This document shows, in pieces, positions 25,811 to 35,281 of a stretch of 64,000 bases of DNA. Source of the DNA: Pseudomonas monteilii (GTDB lineage Bacteria; Pseudomonadota; Gammaproteobacteria; Pseudomonadales; Pseudomonadaceae). The translations under genes were made by a program, and so were the position numbers. The notes beneath the pieces were generated by a model. The model had not been told where the DNA came from and did no database searches. It saw nothing but the letters and a program-made list of their open reading frames with translations. The first letter of the stretch is position 1. Each line of letters opens with the position of its first letter. The stretch is from NCBI GenBank assembly GCA_001534745.1, contig CP013997.1, positions 1,364,001 through 1,428,000 of the forward strand, given 5' to 3'.

Positions 25811-26505
25811 TTTTCGACTACTCCACGGTGTGGGAGGCCATGCCGCTCTACCTCGGCGGCCTGCTGACCACCCTCAAGCTGCTGGGCATTTCCTTGTTCT
25901 TCGGCCTGCTGGCGGCGATTCCCCTGGGCCTGATGCGGGTGTCCAAGCGCCCCCTGGTCAACGCGCCGGCCTGGCTCTACACCTATGTGATCCGTGGCAC
26001 GCCGATGCTGGTGCAGCTGTTTTTGATCTACTACGGCCTGGCCCAGTTCGAGGCGGTACGCAACAGCCTGTTCTGGCCCTGGCTGTCGAGCGCGACCTTC
26101 TGCGCCTGCCTGGCCTTCGCCATCAACACCAGCGCCTACACCGCCGAGATCATCGCCGGCAGCCTGCGCGCCACCCCCGCGGGCGAGATCGAGGCGGCTA
26201 AGGCCATGGGCATGTCGCGCGCCAAGATGTACCGTCGCATCCTGCTGCCCTCGGCGCTGCGCCGGGCGCTGCCGCAGTACAGCAACGAAGTGATCATGAT
26301 GCTGCAGACCACCAGCCTGGCTTCCATCGTGACGCTGATCGACATCACCGGCGCGGCCCGTACGGTCAACGCCCAGTACTACCTGCCTTTCGAGGCCTAC
26401 ATCACGGCGGGCGTGTTCTACCTGTGCCTGACCTTCATCCTGGTACGCCTGTTCAAGCTGGCCGAACGCCGTTGGCTCGGCTACCTGGCGCCACGCAAGC
26501 ACTGA
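25807..26505 (+). CDS. aotM: Basic amino acid ABC transporter permease (HisM-type)
   Basis: 232 residues, second transmembrane subunit. It has several hydrophobic helices, the conserved RGTPMLVQLFLIYYGL segment near 60-75, and an EAA loop GEIEAAKAMGMSRAKMYRRI near 125-145. It pairs with the upstream HisQ-like subunit and the downstream ATPase. The short 21-bp gap to the ATPase gene indicates one operon. Confidence 0.9.
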   Translation: MIFDYSTVWEAMPLYLGGLLTTLKLLGISLFFGLLAAIPLGLMRVSKRPLVNAPAWLYTYVIRGTPMLVQLFLIYYGLAQFEAVRNSLFWPWLSSATFCACLAFAINTSAYTAEIIAGSLRATPAGEIEAAKAMGMSRAKMYRRILLPSALRRALPQYSNEVIMMLQTTSLASIVTLIDITGAARTVNAQYYLPFEAYITAGVFYLCLTFILVRLFKLAERRWLGYLAPRKH

Positions 26506-26526
26506 CGCTCTGTGAGATCCGAACGC

Positions 26527-27291
26527 ATGTACAAACTCCAAGTCCAAGACCTGCACAAGCGCTATGGCAGCCATGAAGTGCTCAAGGGCGTATCGCTGGC
26601 CGCCAAGGCCGGGGACGTGATCAGCATCATCGGCTCCAGCGGCTCGGGCAAGTCGACGTTCCTGCGCTGCATCAACCTGCTCGAGCAGCCCCATGCCGGA
26701 CAGATCCTGCTCAATGGCGAACAGCTCAAGCTGGTGGCGGGCAAGGATGGCGCCCTGCGCGCGGCCGAACCCAAGCAGTTGCAACGTCTGCGCTCGCGCC
26801 TGGCGATGGTGTTCCAGCACTTCAACCTCTGGGCGCACATGACAGCGCTGGAGAACATCATCGAAGCGCCGGTGCACGTGCTGGGCGTCAGCCGCAAGGA
26901 AGCGCTGGAAAAGGCCGAGCATTACCTGGCCAAGGTGGGCGTCGCGCACCGCAAGGACGCCTACCCGGGGCACATGTCCGGCGGCGAGCAGCAGCGGGTG
27001 GCGATCGCCCGGGCGCTGGCGATGGAGCCGGAGGTCATGCTGTTCGACGAGCCAACCTCGGCGCTCGACCCCGAGCTGGTGGGTGATGTGCTCAAGGTCA
27101 TGCAGTCGCTGGCCCAGGAAGGCCGCACCATGGTCGTGGTCACCCACGAGATGGGCTTTGCGCGGGAGGTGTCCAACCAGCTGATCTTCCTGCACAAAGG
27201 TTTGGTGGAGGAAACCGGTCACCCGCGTGAGGTTCTGGCCAATCCCCGGTCCGAACGCCTCAAGCAGTTTCTTTCTGGCAGCTTGAAGTAG
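26527..27291 (+). CDS. aotP: Basic amino acid ABC transporter ATP-binding protein
   Basis: 254-residue HisP-type ATPase. Walker [10 protein letters not shown] near residue 40, Q-loop in [10 protein letters not shown] near 100, signature [15 protein letters not shown] near 155-169, Walker [15 protein letters not shown] and the switch histidine in [10 protein letters not shown] are all intact. ATG at 26527 is chosen rather than the upstream GTG at 26512. Completes the transporter; argR follows after 106 bp. Confidence 0.93.
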   Translation: MYKLQVQDLHKRYGSHEVLKGVSLAAKAGDVISIIGSSGSGKSTFLRCINLLEQPHAGQILLNGEQLKLVAGKDGALRAAEPKQLQRLRSRLAMVFQHFNLWAHMTALENIIEAPVHVLGVSRKEALEKAEHYLAKVGVAHRKDAYPGHMSGGEQQRVAIARALAMEPEVMLFDEPTSALDPELVGDVLKVMQSLAQEGRTMVVVTHEMGFAREVSNQLIFLHKGLVEETGHPREVLANPRSERLKQFLSGSLK

Positions 27292-27397
27292 ATACTGCGA
27301 GCATGCACCATCCCAGGGCATGCCGCGTTGCCGCGCGTGTCTGGCGCTTCCCTTGCAGCGCCACTGACTCGATCGACCTCAGGTTTCGGACCCCCCT

Positions 27398-28378
27398 ATG
27401 ACCCACCCGCGAATCGGCTTTCTGACCTGGCCCAGCACCCGTGCATCGACCCTGGCCCTGGCCGAGGACGTCCTGCTCGGGGCGCGCCGTCTGCAGCCGG
27501 AGTTGGCCTACGAGCTGGTGTTCCTTCAGGCCGAGCCACCGGAGGAGGGCGCCTGGCGCCTGCCCGGCACCTCTTGGGCCGGTCGCCTGGACGGCCTGCA
27601 GAAACTGTTCCTGGTGGCCGACGAGCCGCCGCAGAACGTCAGCACGGCGCTGGCGGGCGCGCTGCGCCAGGTGGCGCGCAGCGGATGCCTGATGGGCGGG
27701 CTGTCCGCGGGTGTCTATCCCCTGGCCTTGCTGGGCTTGCTCGATGGCTACCGCGCCGCCGTCCACTGGCGCTGGCAGGATGATTTCGCCGAGCGCTTCC
27801 CCAAGGTGATCGCCACCAGCCACCTGTTCGACTGGGACCGGGATCGCCTGACCGCCTGTGGCGGCCTGTCGGTGGTCGACCTGATGCTGGCAGTGCTGGC
27901 GCGCGACCATGGCGCCGAACTGGCCGGCGCGGTATCCGAGGAACTGGTGGTCGAGCGCATCCGTGAAGGCGGCGAGCGTCAACGCATCCCGTTGCAGAAC
28001 CGTCTGGGTTCGAGCCACCCCAAGCTGACCCAGGCGGTGGTGCTGATGGAGGCCAACATCGAAGAGCCGCTGACCACCGACGAGATCGCCCAGCACGTCT
28101 GCGTGTCCCGGCGTCAGCTCGAGCGCATCTTCAAGCAGTACCTCAACCGCGTGCCCAGCCAGTACTACCTCGAACTGCGCCTGAACAAGGCGCGGCAGAT
28201 GCTGCTGCAGACCAGCAAGTCCATCATCCAGATCGGCCTGTCCTGCGGGTTCTCCTCCGGGCCGCACTTCTCCAGCGCCTACCGCAACTTCTTCGGCGCC
28301 ACCCCGCGTGAAGACCGCAACCAGCGGCGCAGCGCCAGCCCCTTCGAGTTGAGCGCGGCCCCTGGCGAGCGCAGCTGA
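27398..28378 (+). CDS. argR: ArgR, AraC-family arginine regulator with DJ-1/GATase-like N-terminus
   Basis: 326 residues. The N-terminal 190 residues form a DJ-1/PfpI-like domain (RIGFLTWPSTRASTLALAEDV at the start; GGLSAGVYPLALLG in the nucleophile-elbow region, here with Ser instead of a catalytic Cys, so a sensor rather than an enzyme). The C-terminal 100 residues hold two AraC-type HTH motifs (LTTDEIAQHVCVSRRQLERIF and SIIQIGLSCGFSSGPHFSSAYR). In P. aeruginosa this type of ArgR activates arginine catabolism and uptake in response to arginine and is encoded at the end of the aot operon, as here. It probably autoregulates through the site near 24072. Confidence 0.9.
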   Translation: MTHPRIGFLTWPSTRASTLALAEDVLLGARRLQPELAYELVFLQAEPPEEGAWRLPGTSWAGRLDGLQKLFLVADEPPQNVSTALAGALRQVARSGCLMGGLSAGVYPLALLGLLDGYRAAVHWRWQDDFAERFPKVIATSHLFDWDRDRLTACGGLSVVDLMLAVLARDHGAELAGAVSEELVVERIREGGERQRIPLQNRLGSSHPKLTQAVVLMEANIEEPLTTDEIAQHVCVSRRQLERIFKQYLNRVPSQYYLELRLNKARQMLLQTSKSIIQIGLSCGFSSGPHFSSAYRNFFGATPREDRNQRRSASPFELSAAPGERS

Positions 28379-28419
28379 CGGCATCGCGTTTGAACGCCCT
28401 GCGGGGACGCCGGTCTGCC

Positions 28420-28425
28420 TATAAT
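28420..28425 (+). promoter_or_regulatory. TATAAT -10 box upstream of the DUF5629-like gene
   Basis: A perfect TATAAT lies 27 bp before the ATG at 28452. I see no good -35 at the right spacing; TTGAAC at 28390 is 24 bp away. Confidence 0.35.
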
Positions 28426-28451
28426 GCGCGCTTTTCTTCTGGTGAACGCTG

Positions 28452-28814
28452 ATGACCTCCCTTGCCGATGCCCTGCACGACTGCGACATGCTGCTGATCG
28501 ATGGGCTGCATGCCTTCGATTTCACCTTCGACGATCAGGGGTTGATGATCGAGTGCATGGACGGTCGCGAACGCAAGCGTTGGCACTTCACGCCCGAACA
28601 GGTCCAGGCGGCGACTGGGCAGGGCACCGACTGGCGGCTGTCCGACGCTCATGGCGAGCACAGCCTGATCTGCATGAGCGCCTTGCGCGCCTGGGAAGAA
28701 GATGAAGATGAACCGCACCCTCATGACCTTTCTGACGGTGAGCCTGATGAGCCTGAATCTGCAAGCGAACGCCGCGACCCTGCTGGTCGGCGGCTACACC
28801 CAGGGCACGAATGA
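28452..28814 (+). CDS. Hypothetical protein, DUF5629-like
   Basis: 120 residues, cytoplasmic, no signal peptide. The first 85 (SLADALHDCDMLLIDGLHAFDF then WHFTPEQVQAAT) resemble a short Pseudomonas family that I recall as DUF5629, of unknown function. Relatives end soon after an acidic stretch like the EEDEDEP seen at about 82-88. Here the frame continues for some 30 more residues of low-complexity sequence because the usual stop is absent, and it overlaps the lactonase gene by 113 bp in another frame. A TATAAT box lies upstream. Confidence 0.65.
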   Translation: MTSLADALHDCDMLLIDGLHAFDFTFDDQGLMIECMDGRERKRWHFTPEQVQAATGQGTDWRLSDAHGEHSLICMSALRAWEEDEDEPHPHDLSDGEPDEPESASERRDPAGRRLHPGHE

Positions 28815-29844
28815 AGGCCTTTATCGGTATGCCTTCGACAGCCGCACGGGCTTGATCGACCCCCAGGCGTTGCAGGTGATCAAGACGCCCAACCCTTCCT
28901 GGCTGGTGATGTCCGAAGACCAGCGCCTGCTTTTTGCGGTCAACGAATTAGGCGACGGACAAGGCAGCGTCAGCAGCTTTTCCCTCGATGAACGCGGCGT
29001 GCTCGCGCCGCTCAACGGTGTGCCCAGCCTGGGCGACGAACCGACCCATGCCAGCCTGAGCCAGGACCAGCGCTACCTGCTGGTGGCCAACTATTCGGCG
29101 GACCATGTGCCAGGCGGCAGCCTGGTGGCCGTGCCCGTGGGGCGAGACGGCACGCTGGCGCCGGTGACCCAGCAGCACCGCCATGTGCCGAGCCAGGTAG
29201 ACCGGGAGCGACAGCTCGGGCCCCATGTGCATTCGGCAGTGTTCTCGCCGGACGGGCTTTACCTGTACGCCAGCGATCTGGGCGCCGACAAGGTCTTCAT
29301 CTACCACTACGACAGCGCCAACCCCGGGCAGCCGTTGCGTCCGGCCCAGCCTGCCGCCGTCAGCCTGCCGCCTGGCAGTGGCCCGCGCCACCTGGCCTTC
29401 GATGCCACCGGCGAGCATGCCTACCTGACCCTGGAGATGAGCGGGGAAGTGGTGATGTTCGACGTGGCCGACGGGCAACTGGTCGAGCGCCAGCGTCTGC
29501 CACTGACGCCTCGGCACGAATCGGAAGCCAAGGCAGCGGGCGGGCTGCACCTGTCGCCGGATGGGCGCTTCCTGTATGTGAGCAACCGCGGCACCAGCAA
29601 CGAGATCGTGGTGTTCGCCGTGGCACCGGACACGGGCCAGCTGAAGGCGCTCCAGCACCGCGACAGCGAAGGGCGCGAACCGCGGGAGTTCCGTATCGAC
29701 CCGAGCGGCGATTTCCTGCTGGTGGCCAACCAGAAAAGCGACCGCATCGTGGTGATGAAGCGCGATCCGCGCAGCGGGTTGCTGGGTGAGACGGTGCAGG
29801 TGCTGGAACATGGTGCGCCGTCGGACTTTGCATTCGTTCGGTGA
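28702..29844 (+). CDS. Secreted lactonase family protein (6-phosphogluconolactonase-like beta-propeller)
   Basis: 380 residues with a signal peptide (about 1-25, ending LQANA) and a seven-bladed beta-propeller of the YbhE/lactonase family. Repeating blade motifs are visible: SWLVMSEDQRLLFAVNE, THASLSQDQRYLLVANYS, HSAVFSPDGLYLYASDLG, GGLHLSPDGRFLYVSNRG and FRIDPSGDFLLVANQ. Cytoplasmic YbhE hydrolyses 6-phosphogluconolactone; the export signal means the substrate here is probably another lactone in the periplasm. Start ATG at 28702 or 28708. The gene begins inside the upstream DUF5629-like frame. Downstream is REP-rich. Confidence 0.82.
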   Translation: MKMNRTLMTFLTVSLMSLNLQANAATLLVGGYTQGTNEGLYRYAFDSRTGLIDPQALQVIKTPNPSWLVMSEDQRLLFAVNELGDGQGSVSSFSLDERGVLAPLNGVPSLGDEPTHASLSQDQRYLLVANYSADHVPGGSLVAVPVGRDGTLAPVTQQHRHVPSQVDRERQLGPHVHSAVFSPDGLYLYASDLGADKVFIYHYDSANPGQPLRPAQPAAVSLPPGSGPRHLAFDATGEHAYLTLEMSGEVVMFDVADGQLVERQRLPLTPRHESEAKAAGGLHLSPDGRFLYVSNRGTSNEIVVFAVAPDTGQLKALQHRDSEGREPREFRIDPSGDFLLVANQKSDRIVVMKRDPRSGLLGETVQVLEHGAPSDFAFVR

Positions 29845-29904
29845 GGTTGACCACGGTGTTGCTAACCCTGTGAGTGCGCCGTCGTAAGACCTGCTGTCAC
29901 GGGC

Positions 29905-30167
29905 CTTGTGGGAGCGGGCTTGCCCGCGATGCAGGCGGCGCTGGACCGGCCGCTATCGCGGGCAAGCCCGCTCCCACAAGCTGCTTGCGCAGCCATGCCT
30001 AGACCGACGGCTACAGAGGTCCGGGTGGGAGCTGGCTTGCCAGCGATAGGGCCCTGTCAGGCGCCGCCTGCATCGCGGGCAAGCCCGCTCCCACAAGCTG
30101 CTTGCGCAGCCATGCCTAGACCGACGGCTACAGAGGTCCGGGTGGGAGCTGGCTTGCCAGCGATAGG
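29905..30167. repeat. REP cluster with two 117-bp-spaced BIME-like modules
   Basis: A single REP at 29905-29930 is followed by two nearly identical modules, 29951-30050 and 30072-30167. Each runs from TCGCGGGCAAGCCCGCTCCC through CGCAGCCATGCCTAGACCGA to GGGAGCTGGCTTGCCAGCGA. They are inverted copies of the module at 12745-12844. The gap 29845-30348 has no gene. Confidence 0.8.
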
Positions 30168-30348
30168 CCGCACCATGGTGTTGCAGGCTATCGCGGCCAT
30201 CTGAGCGGCCTCCCGCCGGGGCGCCGGATCGGCCGCGATTGGGTCCGCAGGCCCCACAAAACCCTGAACTCATTGCCTCTGAGATCAACGCGATCGCTCG
30301 AGCGACGGCCCACTGCTGATGGGCGCTCAGGTGACCTTGCCACCTGAC

Positions 30349-33300
30349 CTAACCCATCACCTCCACCTTGCTCAACCCATTCCCCTGCCGCTGCACCTGG
30401 ATCTGCACCGGGATCCGCTCGTGCATCTCCTGCACATGGGAAATCACCGCCACCTTGCGGCCCTGGGCCTGCAGTCCGTCCAGCGCATCCATGGCCAGTT
30501 GCAGCGATTCGGGGTCGAGGCTGCCGAAGCCCTCGTCGATGAACAGCGACTCGATGCGCAGGGTGCTCGACGCCATGGACGCCAGTCCCAAGGCCAAGGC
30601 CAGGGAAACCAGGAAGGTCTCGCCGCCGGACAGTGAATGCACCGAACGCAGCTCATCGCCCATCTCGGTATCCAGCACCAGCAAGCCCAACGCGCTGCCG
30701 CCCCGCTTGAGGCGATAGCGGCGGGCCAGCTGACGCAACTGGCTGTTGGCATGGTGCAGCAGCAGATCGAGGTTGTAGCCCTGGGCGAACTTGCGGAAGG
30801 TGTCGCCCGTGGCCGAACCGATGAGCGCGTTCACCCTGGCCCAGCGTTGCCACTGCTGATAGGCGGCCTCGATGTCGGCCGCCAAGGCACGGTAGGCGTC
30901 ACGACGGCGGTCGTCGTCGGCCTGGCGTGCGCGCAGCTCGGCGCAGTGCTGTTCGTGTTGCTCGATCTGCGCCCGCAGGGTTTCAAGCGTCTGCTCCAGG
31001 GTGTCGGCAGGCAGGGCGGCTTCGTCGGACAGCGCCGCGTGCTGCTGCACCCGCGCCTCGCGTTCGGTCAACAGGATGCGCGCCTGGTTCAGGCGCGTGT
31101 CTGTCGCCAGGAGCGCCTGGCGCCAGTGATCCCGTTGCGCGTCGTCCACCGCCAGCAGACGCTCGAGCTGATCGTCGCCCACGGACGGATGAGCCGCACG
31201 CCAGTGCTCGACCTGGGTCTGAAGTGCCTGGCGCTCTTCGGCCAAGGCGGCTTCGCGCGCGCTCCCAGCCTTGATTTCACCTGCCAGCGCCACCTGCTGT
31301 TCGCGCAGTCGCTGTGCCTGCTGGTTGGCCTCGGCCTCGGCCAGGCGCGCCTGCTCCAACGCGCCTTCCACGTGGGTCTGCCACTGCTCGGCGCTGGCAT
31401 GCGGGCCCAGCAGCTCGGTCAGCCCCGCCTGTGCCTGATGCGCCTGCGCCTCGAGCGCCGTGAGCTGTTCACGCACCTCGCGCAGACGCGCCTGACTGGC
31501 GTGCTGTTCGTTGCGCAGCGGGTCGAGCCGCGCTTGCCGGGCCTGCTGCTCCTGCTGTTCTTCGCGGTACTGCGCCTGTTGCTGCACCCGCAGGCCGACC
31601 TGCTGGTCGAGCGTCAGGAAGGCCTGGGCGGCATCGTCCTTGAGCGCCTGCAACAGCGCCGCTGGCATGACCGGCGTGAACGCTTCCAGGGCCTGGTCCA
31701 GGCGCTGCTGGTCATCCTTCAACGCCTGCCGCTGCTGCTCGAGCTGACGCTCGGCCTGTTGACGCGCCTCGAGTGCGGCCTGCACCTGCTCGTTCAGGAC
31801 GACGGCCTGGCGTTGCACGTCATGCAACACGGCCTGGCGGGCTTCGTCGCGGGCGATGTCCTGCTCCAGGCGGCGCTGCTGCAGGGCGAGCCAGGCGCTG
31901 CGGGCGGGCGCGTCCTGGGCTTCCAGGGTCGGCCAGAGCGGGTCGGCGGCCAGCTGGTCGATCAGCGGCTGCAGCTGTTCGCGCAACTGCGCCTGCTGGT
32001 GCTGATAGGCCTTGATCTGCCCGTTGAGCACGCCGACGCTCAGGCGCAGGTCGTCAAGCTGCGTCTTGAGCCGATCGACCTGATCCTGGGCCTGTCGCTC
32101 CTCGGCCTGGTCATGCGCGCCGAGGCTTTCCAGCAGCGCTTCAGGACGATGGTAAGGGTGTTCGGCGCTGCCGCAGACCGGGCACGGCTGGTCGTCCTGC
32201 AGCTGCGCCCGCAATTGTTCGACGCTGGCCGTGCGGGCCAGGCGCTGACGCTCCAGCAGCTGGCGCGTCAACGTCAGGGCTTGTTCGGCCGTGTCCAGCT
32301 CGGCCTTGGCAGCCAGCCCTTCGGTAACTTGGCGCTGGCGCGTCTGGAGCGCTTCGGCCTGGCGCTGCTGCAGGGCGGCCAGGTCCTGTTCCAGCTCCTG
32401 CTGGCGAGCGTGAAGGCGTACCGTGGCTTCGACGGTACGCAACTGTCGGCGGTTGTCCTGCAACAACGGGCCCAGCAGGCTCAGTTGCTCACCCAGCGCC
32501 TGGGGTTCGACGTCCGCCTCGCTGAACAGCAGCGCTCGGGTCTGCTGGTGAGCAGTGGCGTTCTGGTTGGCGTGCTCGACGCTGCGTTGCAGGGCAGGAA
32601 GTTCGGCACGTCCCTGGGCCAGGCGAGCGTCGGTCTGCAACAGCTGCTGAAGCTGCGCGCGATAGGCTTGCCAGGCCGTGCTCAGCCCATCCAGCTCGGC
32701 GCTGCGCGCCAGGGCCGTCTCGATGGTCGCCAGCTGGTCGAGGCTGCGCTGCTGTTGCGCCTGCAAGTGATCGAGCTGCTGCTGCCCCTGGCGGACGGCC
32801 TGGTCGGCCTGTTCGACGACCGTGGCCAGGCGGGCCTGCTCCTGGGCCAGGCGCTGCAAGTGATCGTGTGCCGCATAGGCGCGGCGCAAGGCAGGCCCTG
32901 CTTCCGTCATCTGGGCCTGGGCCTGTTGCATGGCCAGATGGGCCGCCTGGACAGTCTCGTGCTGCTGGGCGACACGCGCGTGCAACGCCTCTTGTTCCTG
33001 ATGCTGGGCAGTCGAAGCTGCCTGCAGCGAAGCCAGTTCAGTCTGGACCGCCTGTTGGCGCTGGAACAGATGGCGCTGGGGCGCGAGGTGTTCGAGCCAC
33101 TGCACGTCCTGACGCTGCGCCTCCAAGGCGTCGGCGGCCTGCTCGGCCTCGCGCAGCGCCTCGGCCGCGCTCGTGCAATGGTCATGCAGGCGCTGCTGCT
33201 CGGCCAGCCAGGCCCGCTGCGCCTCCAGTTGCCGTTGTTGGGCCTGGTGGGCCTGCAACGTCTGTCGGGCCTGGTCGAGTTGCTGGTCGAGCGCCTGGCG

Positions 33301-33999
33301 CAGATCCTCGGTCAGTGGCAGCACGTGGGCAGCTTCGGCCTCAAGCTGGGCGTGCCACTCGCCGGCCTCGCGCGCCTTGCTGAAGGCCCGCTGCCCCAAG
33401 CGGGTGTAGATCGAGGTGTTGGTGAGTTTTTCCAGCAGCTCGCTGCGTTCCTTGTCGTCAGCCTTGAGAAAAGCGCTGAACTCGCTCTGGGCCAGCATCA
33501 CCGCACGGGTGAACTGCTCGAAGTTCAGCCCCAGGCGCGCTTCGATCAGCTGCTTGTACTCGGTCTTGCTCTGGTTGCTCAGCAGTTGTTCGGTGTCCAG
33601 GTCGTACAGGCTCTGGCGGCTGTGCTGCAATTTGCCGCTGGCCTTGTCACGGGCCCGGTTGGCCTCCCAGCGCGCCCGATACCGGTGCCCGTCGGTGCCG
33701 ACGAAATCGACTTCGGCATGACCACTGCCGGTGCCGCGGCGCAGCAGGTTGCGCGGGTCCCAGGTGGCGATGTCGCCGTCGCCGTCCGGCACCTTGGCCT
33801 CGCGCGACACGGCGCCCAACCGCGGGACACTGCCGAACAGCGCCAGGCACAGGGCATCGAGCAGGGTGCTCTTGCCGGCGCCGGTCGGGCCGGTGATGGC
33901 GAACAGGCCGGCGCTGGCCAGGGGCTCGGCGGTGAAGTCGATGTCCACCGGCCCGGCGATCGATGCCAGGTTCTTCAGGCGGATGGCAAGAATCTTCAT
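30349..33999 (-). CDS. sbcC: Exonuclease subunit SbcC
   Basis: 1216-residue SMC-like ATPase of the SbcCD (Rad50-Mre11 type) nuclease that cleaves hairpins and protein-blocked DNA ends. N-terminal Walker A GPTGAGKSTLLDAL at about 39-52, two very long Gln/Ala/Arg-rich coiled coils, a zinc hook CPVC with C606 and C609 midway, and a C-terminal signature LSGGETFLVSLALALGLASM with Walker B SLFIDEGFGSLD. Its start overlaps the sbcD stop by 4 bp. Such an enzyme would act on long palindromes like the REP pairs found throughout this window. Confidence 0.95.
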   Translation of the reverse strand: MKILAIRLKNLASIAGPVDIDFTAEPLASAGLFAITGPTGAGKSTLLDALCLALFGSVPRLGAVSREAKVPDGDGDIATWDPRNLLRRGTGSGHAEVDFVGTDGHRYRARWEANRARDKASGKLQHSRQSLYDLDTEQLLSNQSKTEYKQLIEARLGLNFEQFTRAVMLAQSEFSAFLKADDKERSELLEKLTNTSIYTRLGQRAFSKAREAGEWHAQLEAEAAHVLPLTEDLRQALDQQLDQARQTLQAHQAQQRQLEAQRAWLAEQQRLHDHCTSAAEALREAEQAADALEAQRQDVQWLEHLAPQRHLFQRQQAVQTELASLQAASTAQHQEQEALHARVAQQHETVQAAHLAMQQAQAQMTEAGPALRRAYAAHDHLQRLAQEQARLATVVEQADQAVRQGQQQLDHLQAQQQRSLDQLATIETALARSAELDGLSTAWQAYRAQLQQLLQTDARLAQGRAELPALQRSVEHANQNATAHQQTRALLFSEADVEPQALGEQLSLLGPLLQDNRRQLRTVEATVRLHARQQELEQDLAALQQRQAEALQTRQRQVTEGLAAKAELDTAEQALTLTRQLLERQRLARTASVEQLRAQLQDDQPCPVCGSAEHPYHRPEALLESLGAHDQAEERQAQDQVDRLKTQLDDLRLSVGVLNGQIKAYQHQQAQLREQLQPLIDQLAADPLWPTLEAQDAPARSAWLALQQRRLEQDIARDEARQAVLHDVQRQAVVLNEQVQAALEARQQAERQLEQQRQALKDDQQRLDQALEAFTPVMPAALLQALKDDAAQAFLTLDQQVGLRVQQQAQYREEQQEQQARQARLDPLRNEQHASQARLREVREQLTALEAQAHQAQAGLTELLGPHASAEQWQTHVEGALEQARLAEAEANQQAQRLREQQVALAGEIKAGSAREAALAEERQALQTQVEHWRAAHPSVGDDQLERLLAVDDAQRDHWRQALLATDTRLNQARILLTEREARVQQHAALSDEAALPADTLEQTLETLRAQIEQHEQHCAELRARQADDDRRRDAYRALAADIEAAYQQWQRWARVNALIGSATGDTFRKFAQGYNLDLLLHHANSQLRQLARRYRLKRGGSALGLLVLDTEMGDELRSVHSLSGGETFLVSLALALGLASMASSTLRIESLFIDEGFGSLDPESLQLAMDALDGLQAQGRKVAVISHVQEMHERIPVQIQVQRQGNGLSKVEVMG

Positions 34000-35234
34000 G
34001 GCTGCTCCTCCTCGTGCTGCACCTCGTGCAGCAGCACGGCGAAGTCGGCCAGGGCCTGCGCGTCCACCGGGCTGCCGTAGGCCTGGGTCCAGGCCCGGCC
34101 GAACAGGTCCTGGGGCGTCAGCTCACCGAGTTCCACCAGCGGCGCGTCGGGATCATCGGCCGGGCCGCTGCCGGCGTACTCCGCGTAGATGCGCACCAGG
34201 CGCACGGCCTTGCCCAGCAGCGCTGTCTCGAGCTGCTGGCGCAGGTCGGGGCGCGGTGCCTCGAGCCTGACCCGTACCTCGAGCCAGGGTTGATGCCGTG
34301 GATCGTCGAGCAGGTCGGGTGCAGGCAACTCGGCCAGGGTCTCGAGCAAGGCCTCCAGCGGCGCCGGGCCGATGCGCTTGAGCGAGACCGCGCGTGGCAC
34401 CAGGCGCGGCTCGACGCTGGCGAGCGTGGCGCCTTCGAAGCGCACGTCGAGGATCTGGTGCGGGTAGTCGACCTCGGCGAACGACAGCGGCAGGGGTGAA
34501 CCGCTGTAGCGAATGCGTGCTTCGCGGTTGACCTGCTGGGGCTTGTGCAGATGACCCAGGGCCACATAGCCGACGCAGGGGTCGAACAATCGCGCGGGCA
34601 AGGCCTCGGCATTGCCGATGATCAGGCTGCGCTCGGAGTCCTCGGACACGCTGCCGCCGGCCATGTGCGCATGACTGATGGCGATCAGCGCCTGGTCGGG
34701 CGCGCGCTTGTCCTGCGCGGCGGCGATCAGCTGCCGGTGTACCTGGCCGACGCCGTTGAGGTAGTCATCGCCCAGGTGCAGGCCGGTGACCTCGGCCGGG
34801 CGCATGAACGGCAGCGCCAGGCACCAGGCACCCACGTTGCCCTGCGCGTCGGTCAAGGGGATCAGCAGGCGCTCGGCATCCAGCTGGCCATCGTCGAGCC
34901 AGTGCACCCGTCCCAGGGCATGGGTCCGCAGCCGACGCATCAGGGGCGCTGGCAGTTCGATGCGCGAGCCGGAGTCGTGGTTGCCGGCGATCATCACGAT
35001 GTCCAGGGTGGGCTGTTGCTCGTGGGCCTGGACGATGAAGTCGTAGAGGCGCTCCTGTGCCTTGACCGGTGGATTGACCGTGTCGAAGACGTCGCCAGCG
35101 ATCAGCAGGGCATCGGGCTGTTCCTGATGCAGTTGTTCGAGCAGCCAGGTGAGAAAGCAGACGTGCTCGTAGTCGCGTTCCTGGCCATGCAGGCTCTGGC
35201 CCAGGTGCCAATCGGAGGTGTGAAACAGACGCAT
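33996..35234 (-). CDS. sbcD: Exonuclease subunit SbcD
   Basis: 412-residue Mre11-type metallophosphatase nuclease. Motifs in order: HTSDWHLGQ (residues 4-12), AGDVFDT near 49, AGNHDSG near 87, SHAHMAG near 190, and GHLHKPQQ near 225. ATG at 35234 places the first motif at the N-terminus; the start at 35246 adds only MDPS. Translationally coupled to sbcC (ATGA overlap). Located downstream of the moxR-bat genes on the same strand with a gap of about 47 bp, so read-through from that operon is possible. Confidence 0.94.
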   Translation of the reverse strand: MRLFHTSDWHLGQSLHGQERDYEHVCFLTWLLEQLHQEQPDALLIAGDVFDTVNPPVKAQERLYDFIVQAHEQQPTLDIVMIAGNHDSGSRIELPAPLMRRLRTHALGRVHWLDDGQLDAERLLIPLTDAQGNVGAWCLALPFMRPAEVTGLHLGDDYLNGVGQVHRQLIAAAQDKRAPDQALIAISHAHMAGGSVSEDSERSLIIGNAEALPARLFDPCVGYVALGHLHKPQQVNREARIRYSGSPLPLSFAEVDYPHQILDVRFEGATLASVEPRLVPRAVSLKRIGPAPLEALLETLAELPAPDLLDDPRHQPWLEVRVRLEAPRPDLRQQLETALLGKAVRLVRIYAEYAGSGPADDPDAPLVELGELTPQDLFGRAWTQAYGSPVDAQALADFAVLLHEVQHEEEQP

Positions 35235-35281
35235 CGAAGGATCCATGCAGTACAGGCGCGACGCCAGGCGTCACGCCAGGA

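Noticed and set aside
29905..30167. Short frames rich in repeated peptide sequence in the REP cluster
   Set aside because: They arise from repeated REP modules in several frames on both strands and lack ribosome-binding sites.
30637..34080. 1147-codon open frame on the plus strand opposite sbcC
   Set aside because: It is the antisense of a strongly supported SbcC with intact Walker, zinc-hook and signature motifs. GC-rich codon bias produces such shadows; its translation is low-complexity and matches no family.
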